Below are positions 32,105 to 39,545 of a DNA stretch of 64,000 nt, in pieces. The notes below the pieces were generated by a model. It had not been told where the DNA came from. It worked only from the letters and a program-made list of their open reading frames with translations, and did not search any database. Each line of letters opens with the position of its first letter. The stretch's first letter is position 1. Location: assembly GCF_025979705.1 (NCBI RefSeq), contig NZ_CP110136.1:434001-498000 (forward strand). The letters are read 5' to 3'. This stretch comes from Hymenobacter sp. YIM 151858-1 (GTDB lineage Bacteria; Bacteroidota; Bacteroidia; Cytophagales; Hymenobacteraceae). The position numbers were made by a program, and so were the translations under genes.

Positions 32105-32464
32105 TTAGTAATTATTAATTGTTGCTCTTGGTGCTGACCAGAATGCGGGTGATGATTTTGCCAAGCTCATTGATATCCGAAAAAAGGGAAAGATGGGAGT
32201 CGGAAGAAAATCGTTGTCGTGCAGTAGCCGCAACCAGTAGTTGGTTTCGCGGGCTTCTTTTGCCGCGATGGTTAGTTTATGAACAAAATCGGCGCGGGAA
32301 GCTGCTGCCAATGCTTCTTCCACGTTTGCCCCGATTGACGTACCGCTCCGCAAAAGCTGTTTCGACAATACATACTCCCGGTGTTCGGCCACCAGGTACC
32401 GATATGCCTTCACAATTCGGGAAGCAAAGGCATACGATTTCGTCTGAATAATATTTTCACGCAT
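32105..32464 (-). pseudogene. Four-helix-bundle protein gene, frameshifted
   Basis: The first 86 residues match the S23/IVS-type four-helix bundle family: YAFASRIVKAYRYLVAEHRE, SKQLLRSGTSIGANVEEALA, FVHKLTIAAKEARETNYWLR, LLHDNDFL. Near 32200 one base appears missing. The open frame then reads PTPIFPFFRIS and stops at 32105, while the neighbouring frame continues the expected fourth helix (FSDINELGKIITRILVSTKS) to a stop at 32115. The family's role is unknown; members occur inside 23S rRNA genes or alone. It is flanked by AT-rich 12-bp direct repeats. Confidence 0.8.
32109..32120 (+). repeat. 12-bp direct repeat, left copy
   Basis: taattattaatt, repeated exactly at 32475-32486. Overlaps the intact-frame stop of the four-helix gene. 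Surrounded by further taatta-type AT-rich repeats (32088-32121). Confidence 0.6.
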
Positions 32465-32474
32465 TACTAATTAC

Positions 32475-32486
32475 TAATTATTAATT
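32475..32486 (+). repeat. 12-bp direct repeat, right copy
   Basis: taattattaatt, same orientation as 32109-32120. It overlaps the stop codon (32485-32487) of the DUF3822 gene and precedes the start of the four-helix gene. Confidence 0.6.
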
Positions 32487-33441
32487 ACTCGCAGAGGTGC
32501 AGGCTGTACAGCTCGAAGTAGCGGTACTCGAACACGTCGTTGAGGCGGTAGCTGTAACTAAGGTCGTAGGGGCGGTTGCCGAAGCGCACGTTGCGGATGT
32601 ACTTGCGCAGCACCGAAAACAGCTCCGAGTCGTGCATCAGGTCGCCGTACACGGCCACGGGGTCGTCGTCGGGGTTCAGGCCCAGCTCCTGCATCACCAG
32701 GATGACGTAGTAAATGAAGTCCTCGGCGGTGCTGAAGCTGAACACGTTGCAGAACAACGGGCGCTTTTCGCGCACTACGGCAATGGTAAGCTCGTGCGGG
32801 CCCACGCTCAAAAACAACCTAGGCGGGCCCTGTCGCTCGCTTTGGTGCACTACGCCTTCGAGCAGGGCGCTGGTTTGATGGAGCAGCTTTTGTTGCGGGT
32901 AGGTGCGTTCAAACCAATCGGCCAAGGCCTTTTCAACCGAAAATACGCTTACCACCTCTCGGTTGGGGTGCAGAAAGCGGCGCACTACCTCGTGTTGCGC
33001 ATCGAAGCGGTGGTGCAGGCGCAGGTATGCCGCCTCGTCGCCGTCGCGGAAAAGCGGAGCGGGCAGCAGCGTGAAGTGGCGGTTTTGCACGGCCAGGCGC
33101 ACGCGGTTCCAGCCCTGCAGGCCAACCAGGTCGTGGTGGCTGGCCAGGGCTTGCAGCTGCCCGGCCAGCGAGGTAGCAGGCTCGGGGGCGTAATCCTCGA
33201 GCACCACAAACTTGTTGCGGCGCACGTCGGCTACGCCTACGCGCAGGCCGTGGGCCCCGGCAGTCAGGTACAGGTTGTAGCCCGCCAGGTTAGCGGTATC
33301 GAGGGTTTCGTCGCGCAGGCGGTGCAAGGCTGTAGGCAAAGCCGCAGCGGCAACGAAATCGGCAGAATCGGCGTGAGACACAGGCGGCACAGCAGAACTA
33401 ATATCTGCTAAAGGTAAGCAGGCCGCCGTTTTGTGCCGCAA
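32485..33441 (-). CDS. DUF3822 family protein
   Basis: A 318-residue cytoplasmic protein of the Bacteroidota-specific DUF3822 family, an actin-like (ASKHA) two-lobed fold. Visible: NLYLTAGAHGLRVGVADVRR (about 57), VFSVEKALADWFERTYPQQK (about 170), LFLSVGPHELTIAVVREKRP (about 208), and EDFIYYVILVMQELGLNPDD (about 240). Function unknown. The family often lies near RNA methyltransferase and coaD genes, which fits the coaD downstream. A variant -7 box (minus strand tacctttag, about 33407-33415) lies within the N-terminal codons, so a later start is possible. It begins immediately after the Nudix stop. Confidence 0.85.
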   Translation of the reverse strand: MRHKTAACLPLADISSAVPPVSHADSADFVAAAALPTALHRLRDETLDTANLAGYNLYLTAGAHGLRVGVADVRRNKFVVLEDYAPEPATSLAGQLQALASHHDLVGLQGWNRVRLAVQNRHFTLLPAPLFRDGDEAAYLRLHHRFDAQHEVVRRFLHPNREVVSVFSVEKALADWFERTYPQQKLLHQTSALLEGVVHQSERQGPPRLFLSVGPHELTIAVVREKRPLFCNVFSFSTAEDFIYYVILVMQELGLNPDDDPVAVYGDLMHDSELFSVLRKYIRNVRFGNRPYDLSYSYRLNDVFEYRYFELYSLHLCE

Positions 33442-33945
33442 TTAGCGCAAGCGGAGTTGCGGAATATACGCGTCGTCGGCGCTGATGAGGTCGCGCAGAA
33501 TGGGGTGCACTTGCCGCGGCGGCAGCTTCACCAACTCGCGCGGCGTAAGCCAGGCCAGCTGCGTAAGCAGCTGCCTGTCGGGGTGGTGCTCGGGGTCGGA
33601 ACCTAGGCGCGGCAACGCTTTGGGGTTGGTGGGCAGCACCTCAAAAAACATTTCGAGGGCTTGCAGCCGGTCGCCGTGGTACTCGTGCAGGTGCAAAAAG
33701 CGGCCAACTTGCACTACCAGGCCGGTTTCTTCCCGAAACTCGCGCACCACGCCTTCGCGTAGGGTTTCGCCAAACTGCCATCCGCCGCCCGGCGGCGACC
33801 AAAACGGCTCGTCGTTGGCCAACAGGCCGCGGTGGGCAGTCAGGAGCAACGAACCATCGTGCACCAGCAGGCCACAAACGCGCACGCGGGCGCGTTCGGT
33901 GTAGGCGTGCAGCAACGATTCGGGCGAGGCAGAGGAAACAGGCAT
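33442..33945 (-). CDS. Nudix hydrolase
   Basis: A 167-residue protein with the Nudix fold from about 20. The box is GGGWQFGETLREGVVREFRE followed by ETGL (about 52-75), a complete Gx5Ex7REUxEExGU. RVCGLLVHDGSLLLTAHRG is the preceding strand. Likely cytosolic housekeeping hydrolase of nucleotide derivatives. The stop is adjacent to the DUF3822 start, indicating an operon of Nudix, DUF3822 and originally coaD. Confidence 0.9.
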   Translation of the reverse strand: MPVSSASPESLLHAYTERARVRVCGLLVHDGSLLLTAHRGLLANDEPFWSPPGGGWQFGETLREGVVREFREETGLVVQVGRFLHLHEYHGDRLQALEMFFEVLPTNPKALPRLGSDPEHHPDRQLLTQLAWLTPRELVKLPPRQVHPILRDLISADDAYIPQLRLR

Positions 33946-33981
33946 AGGTGCGGAAAGCGGAGCGGTAACAGGCCCCTAAAC

Positions 33982-34593
33982 CTATGAAATGCCCGTATGG
34001 TTGGGGCTGCCGGCCGAAAAATTTGCCTGCCTGCGCCGCCGCAGGCGGCGCAACCGGCTGCCGATGAATACGATAGCGGCAATAGCTGCCCCCGCTACCA
34101 GCAAGGGCAAAAGCAGCCCCAGTACCGAGCCTACCACGGCCAACGTATTTTCGATGGTGGCCAGCACGGGGTTGCCCAGGCCGCCGGTAGCCGCCGTAGA
34201 GCCCGCCCGCAGCACGGCCGTGCCGGTTTGGATAATTCCTGCTGTACCGCCGCCCACCAGCACCCCCAAACCCCAGCGCAGCACTGGGTTTAGCTCGGGC
34301 AAAGCGGCCGTCATCAGCAGCGTACCGGCCACAAACGAGGCCGGCGTGGTGAGCGAATCGAGCAGATTATCGACCACCGGAAAGTAATAGGCCAGCATTT
34401 CGGCCAGGGTGGCGGTGCTCAGCACACCTAGGGCGGCCCAAGTGCCCAGCCACGCAAACCCCGGCGACGGCGCCAGGTAGCCGGTGCGGTAGGCAATGCT
34501 GGCCGCCAGCAACGGCACAAACACCCGAAAGCCGCTGCACGCCGCCAAAGCCAAGCCCAACGCGCCCGAAATAAGGTAATCCGACAGGTTCAT
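33982..34593 (-). CDS. DUF4126 family membrane protein
   Basis: A 203-residue protein from ATG 34593 (MNLSDYLISGALGLALAACS). About five membrane segments are visible: ALGLALAACSGFRVFVPLLA, LGTWAALGVLSTATLAEML, SFVAGTLLMTAALPEL, VLRWGLGVLVGGGTAGIIQ and LAVVGSVLGLLLPLLVAGAA. It ends in a very basic tail (RLRRLRRRRQ). Typical DUF4126, function unknown. Probably first gene of the Nudix-DUF3822 transcript (36-base gap). Confidence 0.85.
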   Translation of the reverse strand: MNLSDYLISGALGLALAACSGFRVFVPLLAASIAYRTGYLAPSPGFAWLGTWAALGVLSTATLAEMLAYYFPVVDNLLDSLTTPASFVAGTLLMTAALPELNPVLRWGLGVLVGGGTAGIIQTGTAVLRAGSTAATGGLGNPVLATIENTLAVVGSVLGLLLPLLVAGAAIAAIVFIGSRLRRLRRRRQANFSAGSPNHTGIS

Positions 34594-34665
34594 GATTATC
34601 AGCAGTGAAGCCTGCGAAAAGATACGCGCTTTGGCTGCCAATTGGCACGGGCAAACCTAGGGCGG

Positions 34666-34673
34666 TACCTTTG
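34666..34673 (+). promoter_or_regulatory. -7 box five bases before the thioesterase start
   Basis: tacctttg, exact TAnnTTTG, with TTG at 34642-34644 at a spacing near that expected for the -33 box. The ATG at 34679 follows after five bases, so transcription should begin at or near the start codon (leaderless). Confidence 0.65.
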
Positions 34674-34678
34674 CGGCA

Positions 34679-35137
34679 ATGTCTACTTCGCCTACCACTG
34701 CCCCCACCGACGACCTCACGGCGCGTATTCGTCGCAAGCTGGAGCGCCAGCACTTTATGCACCTTATTGGTGCCGATATCACGACCATCGAGCCAGGCCG
34801 CGTGCAGGCCGAACTCGACCTAGGCACGCAACACCAGCAGCAGCGCGGCTTTGCCCACGGCGGCCTCGTAGCCACCATGGCCGACCTTGTGGCCGGGTTT
34901 GCCGGCGTTACGCTCATCCCCGACGACCACGGCCTCGTTACGGCCGAGCTGAAGGTAAGTTACCTGCACCCCGGCCTGGGTGATAAGCTGATTGCCACTG
35001 GCTGGGTGCTGAAAGGCGGGCGCCGGCTGCATTTCTGCGAAGCAGAAGTGCGGGCATTTGGCGGCCAAAACCCCGAAGAGGGGTTGCTAATTGCCAAGGC
35101 CACAGCTACAATGGCCGTGGTAGAGCCAGCCGCCTAG
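34679..35137 (+). CDS. PaaI-type hotdog thioesterase
   Basis: A 152-residue acyl-CoA thioesterase of the 4HBT/PaaI group. FAHGGLVATMADLVAGFAGV (about 57-77) holds the catalytic HGG region and active-site Asp on the central helix; VTAELKVSYLHPGLGDKLIA is the dimer strand. It is the right length for one hotdog unit. The substrate is not predictable. Its TAG stop lies inside CCTAGG (35133-35138). The next gene starts 11 bases downstream. Confidence 0.88.
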   Translation: MSTSPTTAPTDDLTARIRRKLERQHFMHLIGADITTIEPGRVQAELDLGTQHQQQRGFAHGGLVATMADLVAGFAGVTLIPDDHGLVTAELKVSYLHPGLGDKLIATGWVLKGGRRLHFCEAEVRAFGGQNPEEGLLIAKATATMAVVEPAA

Positions 35138-35148
35138 GAGCCGGAGTT

Positions 35149-35430
35149 GTGAAAAGGCTTATTTCCTCGGCATGGGCCAACTGGGTGGTGTTGCTGTTGT
35201 ACTTAATAGCGGCTGTAAACGCCTTTGGAGCTGTTAACACGGCCGTAAGCCTGAAGTACGAAACGAACGGCCCACCCGAGTGCATTTCGCTGGTAACGGG
35301 GCGTAACTTGTGTGCCGACCTGCAGTTCTGCAAGTACATGGCCCTGGCATGCTTCGGGCTTGGCTCCGTGCTGTTGGCGGGGCGGCTTTACGCGCTTGTT
35401 TGGGGCGCACCGAAAAAGCCAAGTGCATAG
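35149..35430 (+). CDS. Small membrane protein, 93 aa
   Basis: Starts at GTG 35149. Two membrane segments (WANWVVLLLYLIAAVNAFGA, about 9-28, and MALACFGLGSVLLAGRLYAL, about 62-82) flank a loop with three cysteines (PPECIS, NLCADLQFCKY). No family was recognised. It is 11 bases after the thioesterase and probably co-transcribed. Confidence 0.6.
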   Translation: MKRLISSAWANWVVLLLYLIAAVNAFGAVNTAVSLKYETNGPPECISLVTGRNLCADLQFCKYMALACFGLGSVLLAGRLYALVWGAPKKPSA

Positions 35431-35522
35431 GCCCAAGCAGCCGTGCAGCTTGGCAAATATCGCATCGGCATCGAATGCGCTTGCTCAATCTTTTGTTCTG
35501 CTAGCTGAGTTATAAGTCTCGA

Positions 35523-36968
35523 ATGCTGACGACAAGAATACCCTCTGTTCGCAACTATTTTCCCTACGAGCCCACCGAAGATCAATCGTATCTGTTTGGG
35601 CAGCTCGATGGGTTTTTGAAAGACCAACTGCCCGGCCGGAAGGTTTTTTTGCTGCGCGGCTACGCCGGTACCGGCAAAACCACGGTGGTAAGCGCCTTGG
35701 TAAAGTGGCTCGACAAAATGGGCCGGAAGTACGTGCTGATGGCGCCCACGGGCCGCGCGGCCAAGGTAATGTCGCAGTACTCGGGGGTGCCAGCCAGCAC
35801 CATTCACAAGCGCATTTACCGTAAGTCGGGCGGTTCGGAGAGCATGGCCTTTGCGCGGCAACCCAACCGCTCCGGCGAAACCATCTTCATCGTCGACGAA
35901 GCCTCGATGATTTCAAACGAGAAGTCGTTTGGCGAAAGTGCTTTGCTCGACGACCTGCTCGGCTACGTGTTCGAGAAAACCACCAACCGCCTGCTGCTCA
36001 TCGGCGATACGGCCCAGCTGCCGCCGGTGGGCCAAAGCATTAGCCCCGCCCTCGACCCCGGCGTGCTGGCTAGCTCGTACCGCTGCCGCGTGGAGGCCGC
36101 CGAGCTGCGTCAGGTAATGCGTCAGGCTGAGTCGTCGGGTATTCTGATGAACGCCACCGTGCTGCGCGAGGAGCTGCGCGATGCGCAGGAAGCCACGCCC
36201 GGTTCGGCGGAGGCTTCGCCCAACATTCAGTTTGTTACCAAAGGCTACCCCGACATCTACAAAATGGGCGGCGACAAGTTGGAGGACGGCTTGCGCTGGG
36301 CCTACCGGCACTACGGCCACGAGAACACCACCATTATCTGCCGCTCCAACAAAAACGCCAACCAGTACAACCAACTGATTCGGCGCACCTTGTTTGATGC
36401 CGAAGACGAAATTGAGGCCGGCGACTACCTGATGGTGGTGCGCAACAACTACACCTGGCTGCCGGCCGAATCGGAAGCGGGCTTTTTGGCCAACGGCGAC
36501 TTTGTGGAGGTAACCAAAATTGTGCGGCGCATGGAGGAGTTTGGCTGCCGCTTTGCCGATGCCCGCCTGCGCCTCGTCGACTACCCCGACGAGCCCGAGC
36601 TAGAAGCACGCTTGCTGCTCGATACCCTGCACACCGAAAGCCCCGCTTTCCCGGCCGACCGCTCCAAGGCGTTGTACGAAGCCGTAAGCGAGGATTACTC
36701 TCACCTGACTACCAAGAAGGAGAAAGCCGCCGCCATGCGCGCCGACCCGTACCTGAACGCCCTGCAGGTGAAGTTTGCCTACGCGCTTACCTGCCACAAG
36801 GCGCAGGGTGGTCAGTGGCCCGCCGTGTTCGTCGACCACGGTTTTCTGAAGGAAGACATGATCAATGCCGAGTTTACGCGCTGGCTGTACACGGCCGTTA
36901 CGCGTGCCTCCGAAAAGCTCTTTTTGCTGAATTTCAACGCCAAACTTGTCGACGGAGGCGCGGAATGA
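35523..36968 (+). CDS. RecD/Dda-like superfamily 1 DNA helicase
   Basis: A 481-residue ATP-dependent 5'-3' helicase of the short RecD2/Dda type. Motif I RGYAGTGKTTVVSAL (about 44), Ia VLMAPTGRAAKVMSQYSG, II FIVDEASMI (about 121), III LLIGDTAQLPPVGQS (about 159), V/VI FAYALTCHKAQGGQW (about 418) and LYTAVTRASEKLFLLNF (about 455). There is no RecB/RecC gene nearby, so it works outside a RecBCD complex, as is usual in this phylum. Role in repair or replication is inferred. Confidence 0.93.
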   Translation: MLTTRIPSVRNYFPYEPTEDQSYLFGQLDGFLKDQLPGRKVFLLRGYAGTGKTTVVSALVKWLDKMGRKYVLMAPTGRAAKVMSQYSGVPASTIHKRIYRKSGGSESMAFARQPNRSGETIFIVDEASMISNEKSFGESALLDDLLGYVFEKTTNRLLLIGDTAQLPPVGQSISPALDPGVLASSYRCRVEAAELRQVMRQAESSGILMNATVLREELRDAQEATPGSAEASPNIQFVTKGYPDIYKMGGDKLEDGLRWAYRHYGHENTTIICRSNKNANQYNQLIRRTLFDAEDEIEAGDYLMVVRNNYTWLPAESEAGFLANGDFVEVTKIVRRMEEFGCRFADARLRLVDYPDEPELEARLLLDTLHTESPAFPADRSKALYEAVSEDYSHLTTKKEKAAAMRADPYLNALQVKFAYALTCHKAQGGQWPAVFVDHGFLKEDMINAEFTRWLYTAVTRASEKLFLLNFNAKLVDGGAE

Positions 36969-37013
36969 ATTGGGCAGGGCAGGTGTTGGGGTAGCAACTT
37001 GTAACTGCCCCGC

Positions 37014-37280
37014 ATGAAGCTTGCTTGCGCCCTAGGTATCGGTTGTTGGTTGTGGCTGGGCAGCGCTCAGGTAGCTACGGCGCAGGTGCGGACGCCGCGC
37101 AAGGCCGCGCCGCCTGCTGCCGCCCGCAGCAACATGCCCTCGGTGTGGCGCAACCAACCCGCCCCCGAGGCCCGGCAGCAGCTGCCGCTTTCGCGGCAGG
37201 ATAAGCAAGCCTACGAAAACTGCCCCGACCCCAAACGCTACGCCCGCAAACACCGCCGCCGAATGGTACGCATCTGGTAG
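37014..37280 (+). CDS. Small secreted basic protein, 88 aa
   Basis: Signal peptide (KLACALGIGCWLWLGSAQVA, cleavage after ATA about residue 23) then a Pro/Arg/Gln-rich tail ending RKHRRRMVRIW. Low complexity and no recognised family. It lies between the helicase and the DUF1573 gene on the same strand. Confidence 0.5.
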   Translation: MKLACALGIGCWLWLGSAQVATAQVRTPRKAAPPAAARSNMPSVWRNQPAPEARQQLPLSRQDKQAYENCPDPKRYARKHRRRMVRIW

Positions 37281-37379
37281 CTTTGCCCGAGGCAGCTGCC
37301 CGCAATTGGTCCGATTGTTGGCTAGCGGCGCGAAAGGCTTAACTTGAATTACCCTCCAACTCTTACTGTCACCCGCAAC

Positions 37380-37886
37380 ATGAAAAAGGCACTTGCTCTG
37401 GCGCTGTCGCTCTCGTTGGCCGGCTTCGCCGCTCAGGCTCAAACCCCCGCGGCTCCCGCACAAGCCGCTACTGCCAAGGCAAATGGCCCAGCCATCAGCT
37501 TTACCGAAATGAAGTACGATTTCGGCAAAATCAAGCAGGGCGACGTGGTAGAGCACACGTTCAAGTTCAAGAACACGGGCACGGCTCCGCTGGTAATCTC
37601 GAACATCGGCACCAGCTGCGGCTGCACCACTCCTGACTGGACGAAGGACCCCATCATGCCAGGCAAAACCGGCAGCATCACGGCCAAGTTTAACTCGGCC
37701 GGCAAGCTGGGCATGCAAAACAAAGTCCTGACCATCGAGTCGAACGCGGCCGGTGGCAGCACCATGGTTTCGCTGGTAGGCGAAATTCTCGACCCGGCTG
37801 CAGCCCCTGCCGAAACGGCCGTGGAGGCCAAAACCAAGACCAAGGAAACCGAGACCAAAACCAAGGTAAAAGCCAAGAAGTCGTAA
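37380..37886 (+). CDS. DUF1573 domain secreted protein
   Basis: A 168-residue exported protein. Signal peptide KKALALALSLSLAGFAAQAQ from ATG 37380, then one DUF1573 (Ig-like, ASH-related) domain at about 35-135: EMKYDFGKIKQGDVVEHTFK, TGTAPLVISNIGTSCGCTTP with the conserved CGC, and GKLGMQNKVLTIESNA. The last 30 residues are an unusual Lys/Glu/Thr repeat (KTKTKETETKTKVKAKKS). The family is common in Bacteroidota; function unknown, probably periplasmic. Confidence 0.9.
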   Translation: MKKALALALSLSLAGFAAQAQTPAAPAQAATAKANGPAISFTEMKYDFGKIKQGDVVEHTFKFKNTGTAPLVISNIGTSCGCTTPDWTKDPIMPGKTGSITAKFNSAGKLGMQNKVLTIESNAAGGSTMVSLVGEILDPAAAPAETAVEAKTKTKETETKTKVKAKKS

Positions 37887-37904
37887 CAATAGCCTGGCTG
37901 ATAA

Positions 37905-37946
37905 ACACAAAGGCCCGGTTGGCAGCTGCCAACCGGGCCTTTGTGT
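37905..37946. terminator. Bidirectional terminator
   Basis: Perfect 21-bp arm palindrome (acacaaaggcccggttggca and onward) with a T-run, between convergent DUF1573 and DUF423 genes. Confidence 0.9.
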
Positions 37947-37964
37947 TTTTTGCTTTGCGGCTAC

Positions 37965-38345
37965 CTAGGCGAGGCGCATGGCCGCTACGGCCAGCATCAC
38001 CCAGCCAATGATAAACAGCACCCCGCCAATGGGCGTAATGGCGCCCAGCCACCGCAAGCCGGTGAGGCACAGCAGGTACAACGAGCCGCTGAATATGATG
38101 ATACCGCCCAGCCACAGCCAAGCCACCGTACCCAGGCTAACCGCATCGGGGCGAACGAAGCGCAGCACACCTAGGGCCATGAGGGCAAGGGTATGATAAA
38201 ACTGGTAGCGCACCGCCGTTTCGAAGGTTTCGAGGCGGCCGGTAGCCTCGAGGTGCGCCTTAAAGGCGTGGGCCCCGAAAGCACCCAGCGAAACCCCCAG
38301 GGCACCCAAAATGGCAGCGGTGATAAGGATGAGGCGAGCATTCAT
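37965..38345 (-). CDS. DUF423 family membrane protein (YgdD-like)
   Basis: A 126-residue protein with four membrane segments: LILITAAILGALGVSLGAFG with the family GAFGAHAF motif, YQFYHTLALMALGVL, WLWLGGIIIFSGSLYLLCL and GVLFIIGWVMLAVAAM. All conserved family features are present (RYQFYH, GSLYLL, TPIGG). Function unknown. A -7 box for it is at 38386-38393. Confidence 0.92.
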   Translation of the reverse strand: MNARLILITAAILGALGVSLGAFGAHAFKAHLEATGRLETFETAVRYQFYHTLALMALGVLRFVRPDAVSLGTVAWLWLGGIIIFSGSLYLLCLTGLRWLGAITPIGGVLFIIGWVMLAVAAMRLA

Positions 38346-38385
38346 GCAGCAGAAGTATGTAATAAGCTAATGGCGGGGAGCCGTG

Positions 38386-38393
38386 CAAAGGTA
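38386..38393 (-). promoter_or_regulatory. -7 box of the DUF423 gene
   Basis: On the minus strand tacctttg, 40 bases before the ATG at 38345. Confidence 0.55.
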
Positions 38394-38445
38394 AGCCGCT
38401 TTTAGCGGGCAACGCCCGGAGCCTGGCTACCGCCGAGGTTGCAAC

Positions 38446-39123
38446 CTAGGCCGGGTAGGCGCGGTGGCCGAAGATGGCGCTGCCCACCCGGATGAGCGTG
38501 CTGCCCTCTTCGATTGCCAGGCGGTAGTCGCCGCTCATGCCCATCGATATTTCGCTGAACTCTTGGTTGTTGGCAAGGAGCTCGGCCTTCAGCCGCTCGA
38601 AGTAGCCGCGCAGCGTGCCGAACTCCTGGCGCAGCTTGCTTTCATCATCGGTGTTGGTAGCAATGCCCATTACGCCGGCAATGCGCACGTGCTGCAGTTG
38701 CTGCACCGCCGCGTCGCGCAGCATGGCTTCGGCCTCCTCCCACGACAACCCGAACTTGGTTTCTTCGTCGGCGATGTGGAACTGCAGCAGCACGCGTATC
38801 TGGCGCTGGTGCCTGGCCGCCTGGCGCTCCACTTCCAGCAGCAGCTTCAGGCTATCGATGCTCTGGATGGTGTGTACAAACGGGGCGATGTACTTTACCT
38901 TGTTGGTTTGCAGGTGCCCGATGAGGTGCCACTCGATATCGGCGGGCAGCGCAGGCTGCTTGGCCGTAAGCTCCTGCACGCGGTTTTCGCCAAACAGCCG
39001 CTGCCCCGCGTCGTAGGCTTCCTGGATTAGCTCGACGGGGTGGGTTTTGGACACGGCAACCAGGCGGCAGCGGGTACCGGTTAGCTCTTGCTGGAAAGCA
39101 CGAATGTTATCAGCTATCGACAT
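38446..39123 (-). CDS. YggS/PROSC family PLP homeostasis protein
   Basis: A 225-residue single-domain PLP-binding barrel. The PLP lysine is in RCRLVAVSKTHPVELIQEAY (about 25); LFGENRVQELTAK, EWHLIGHLQTNKVKYI, TKFGLSWEEAEAML and FSEISMGMSGDYRLAIEEGS follow in the family order, ending VRVGSAIFG-type (IRVGSAIFGHR). It buffers free PLP rather than acting as an enzyme. Start at ATG 39123 is fixed by a promoter box five bases upstream; the longer frame runs into a repeat. Confidence 0.94.
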   Translation of the reverse strand: MSIADNIRAFQQELTGTRCRLVAVSKTHPVELIQEAYDAGQRLFGENRVQELTAKQPALPADIEWHLIGHLQTNKVKYIAPFVHTIQSIDSLKLLLEVERQAARHQRQIRVLLQFHIADEETKFGLSWEEAEAMLRDAAVQQLQHVRIAGVMGIATNTDDESKLRQEFGTLRGYFERLKAELLANNQEFSEISMGMSGDYRLAIEEGSTLIRVGSAIFGHRAYPA

Positions 39124-39128
39124 GGCGG

Positions 39129-39136
39129 CAAAGGTA
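39129..39136 (-). promoter_or_regulatory. -7 box five bases before the yggS-type start
   Basis: On the minus strand tacctttg then ccgcc and ATG, implying a leaderless mRNA. The large repeat at 39139 begins two bases further upstream. Confidence 0.65.
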
Positions 39137-39138
39137 GG

Positions 39139-39541
39139 GTGTGGCACCGAGTGGCACTCGGTGCTGGCGCCGCAGGCGCCAAGGCGGGACCGGGCTATGC
39201 GGCCCATAATGCGCGGCACCGCAAGGTCTCACACTGGCGCGAGTCTTAGCGCCTTCGGCGCGCGACTCGTGCCCAAACATGGAGGGGAGTCTCTGACTCC
39301 CGTGCCGTGAACGAGGCGGCCTAGGTGCTTTTCTTACTGGAAACATCAGGCAGCCCAAGCCGGCAAGCCGTTATGGTGCGTTATGGTGACGGGAGTCTGG
39401 AGACTCCCCTCCATGCTGCGGCACGAGTCGCGCGCTTCGCGCTAAGACTCGCGCCAGTGTGACTGCGCGGCCACGACCCAAGCGGCCCGCTCCCGCCTTG
39501 GCGCCTGCGGCGCCAGCACCGAGTGCCACTCGGTGCCACAC
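39139..39541. repeat. Large imperfect palindrome, about 160-bp arms
   Basis: Left arm 39139-39302 (gtgtggcaccgagtggcact onward) and right arm about 39385-39541 (ending gagtgccactcggtgccaca-c) are inverted copies with scattered changes, around a loop of about 80 bases containing CCTAGG. Each arm holds smaller palindromes (accgagtggcactcggt, tggcgccgcaggcgcca, ggcgcgagtcttagcgc). No coding sequence. It fills the gap between the yggS-type and batA-like genes. Confidence 0.85.
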
Positions 39542-39545
39542 GCGG

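Noticed and set aside
32105-32464. Diversity-generating retroelement accessory protein (Avd-like)
   Set aside because: The four-helix fold fits, but there is no reverse transcriptase, template repeat or variable gene in the window.
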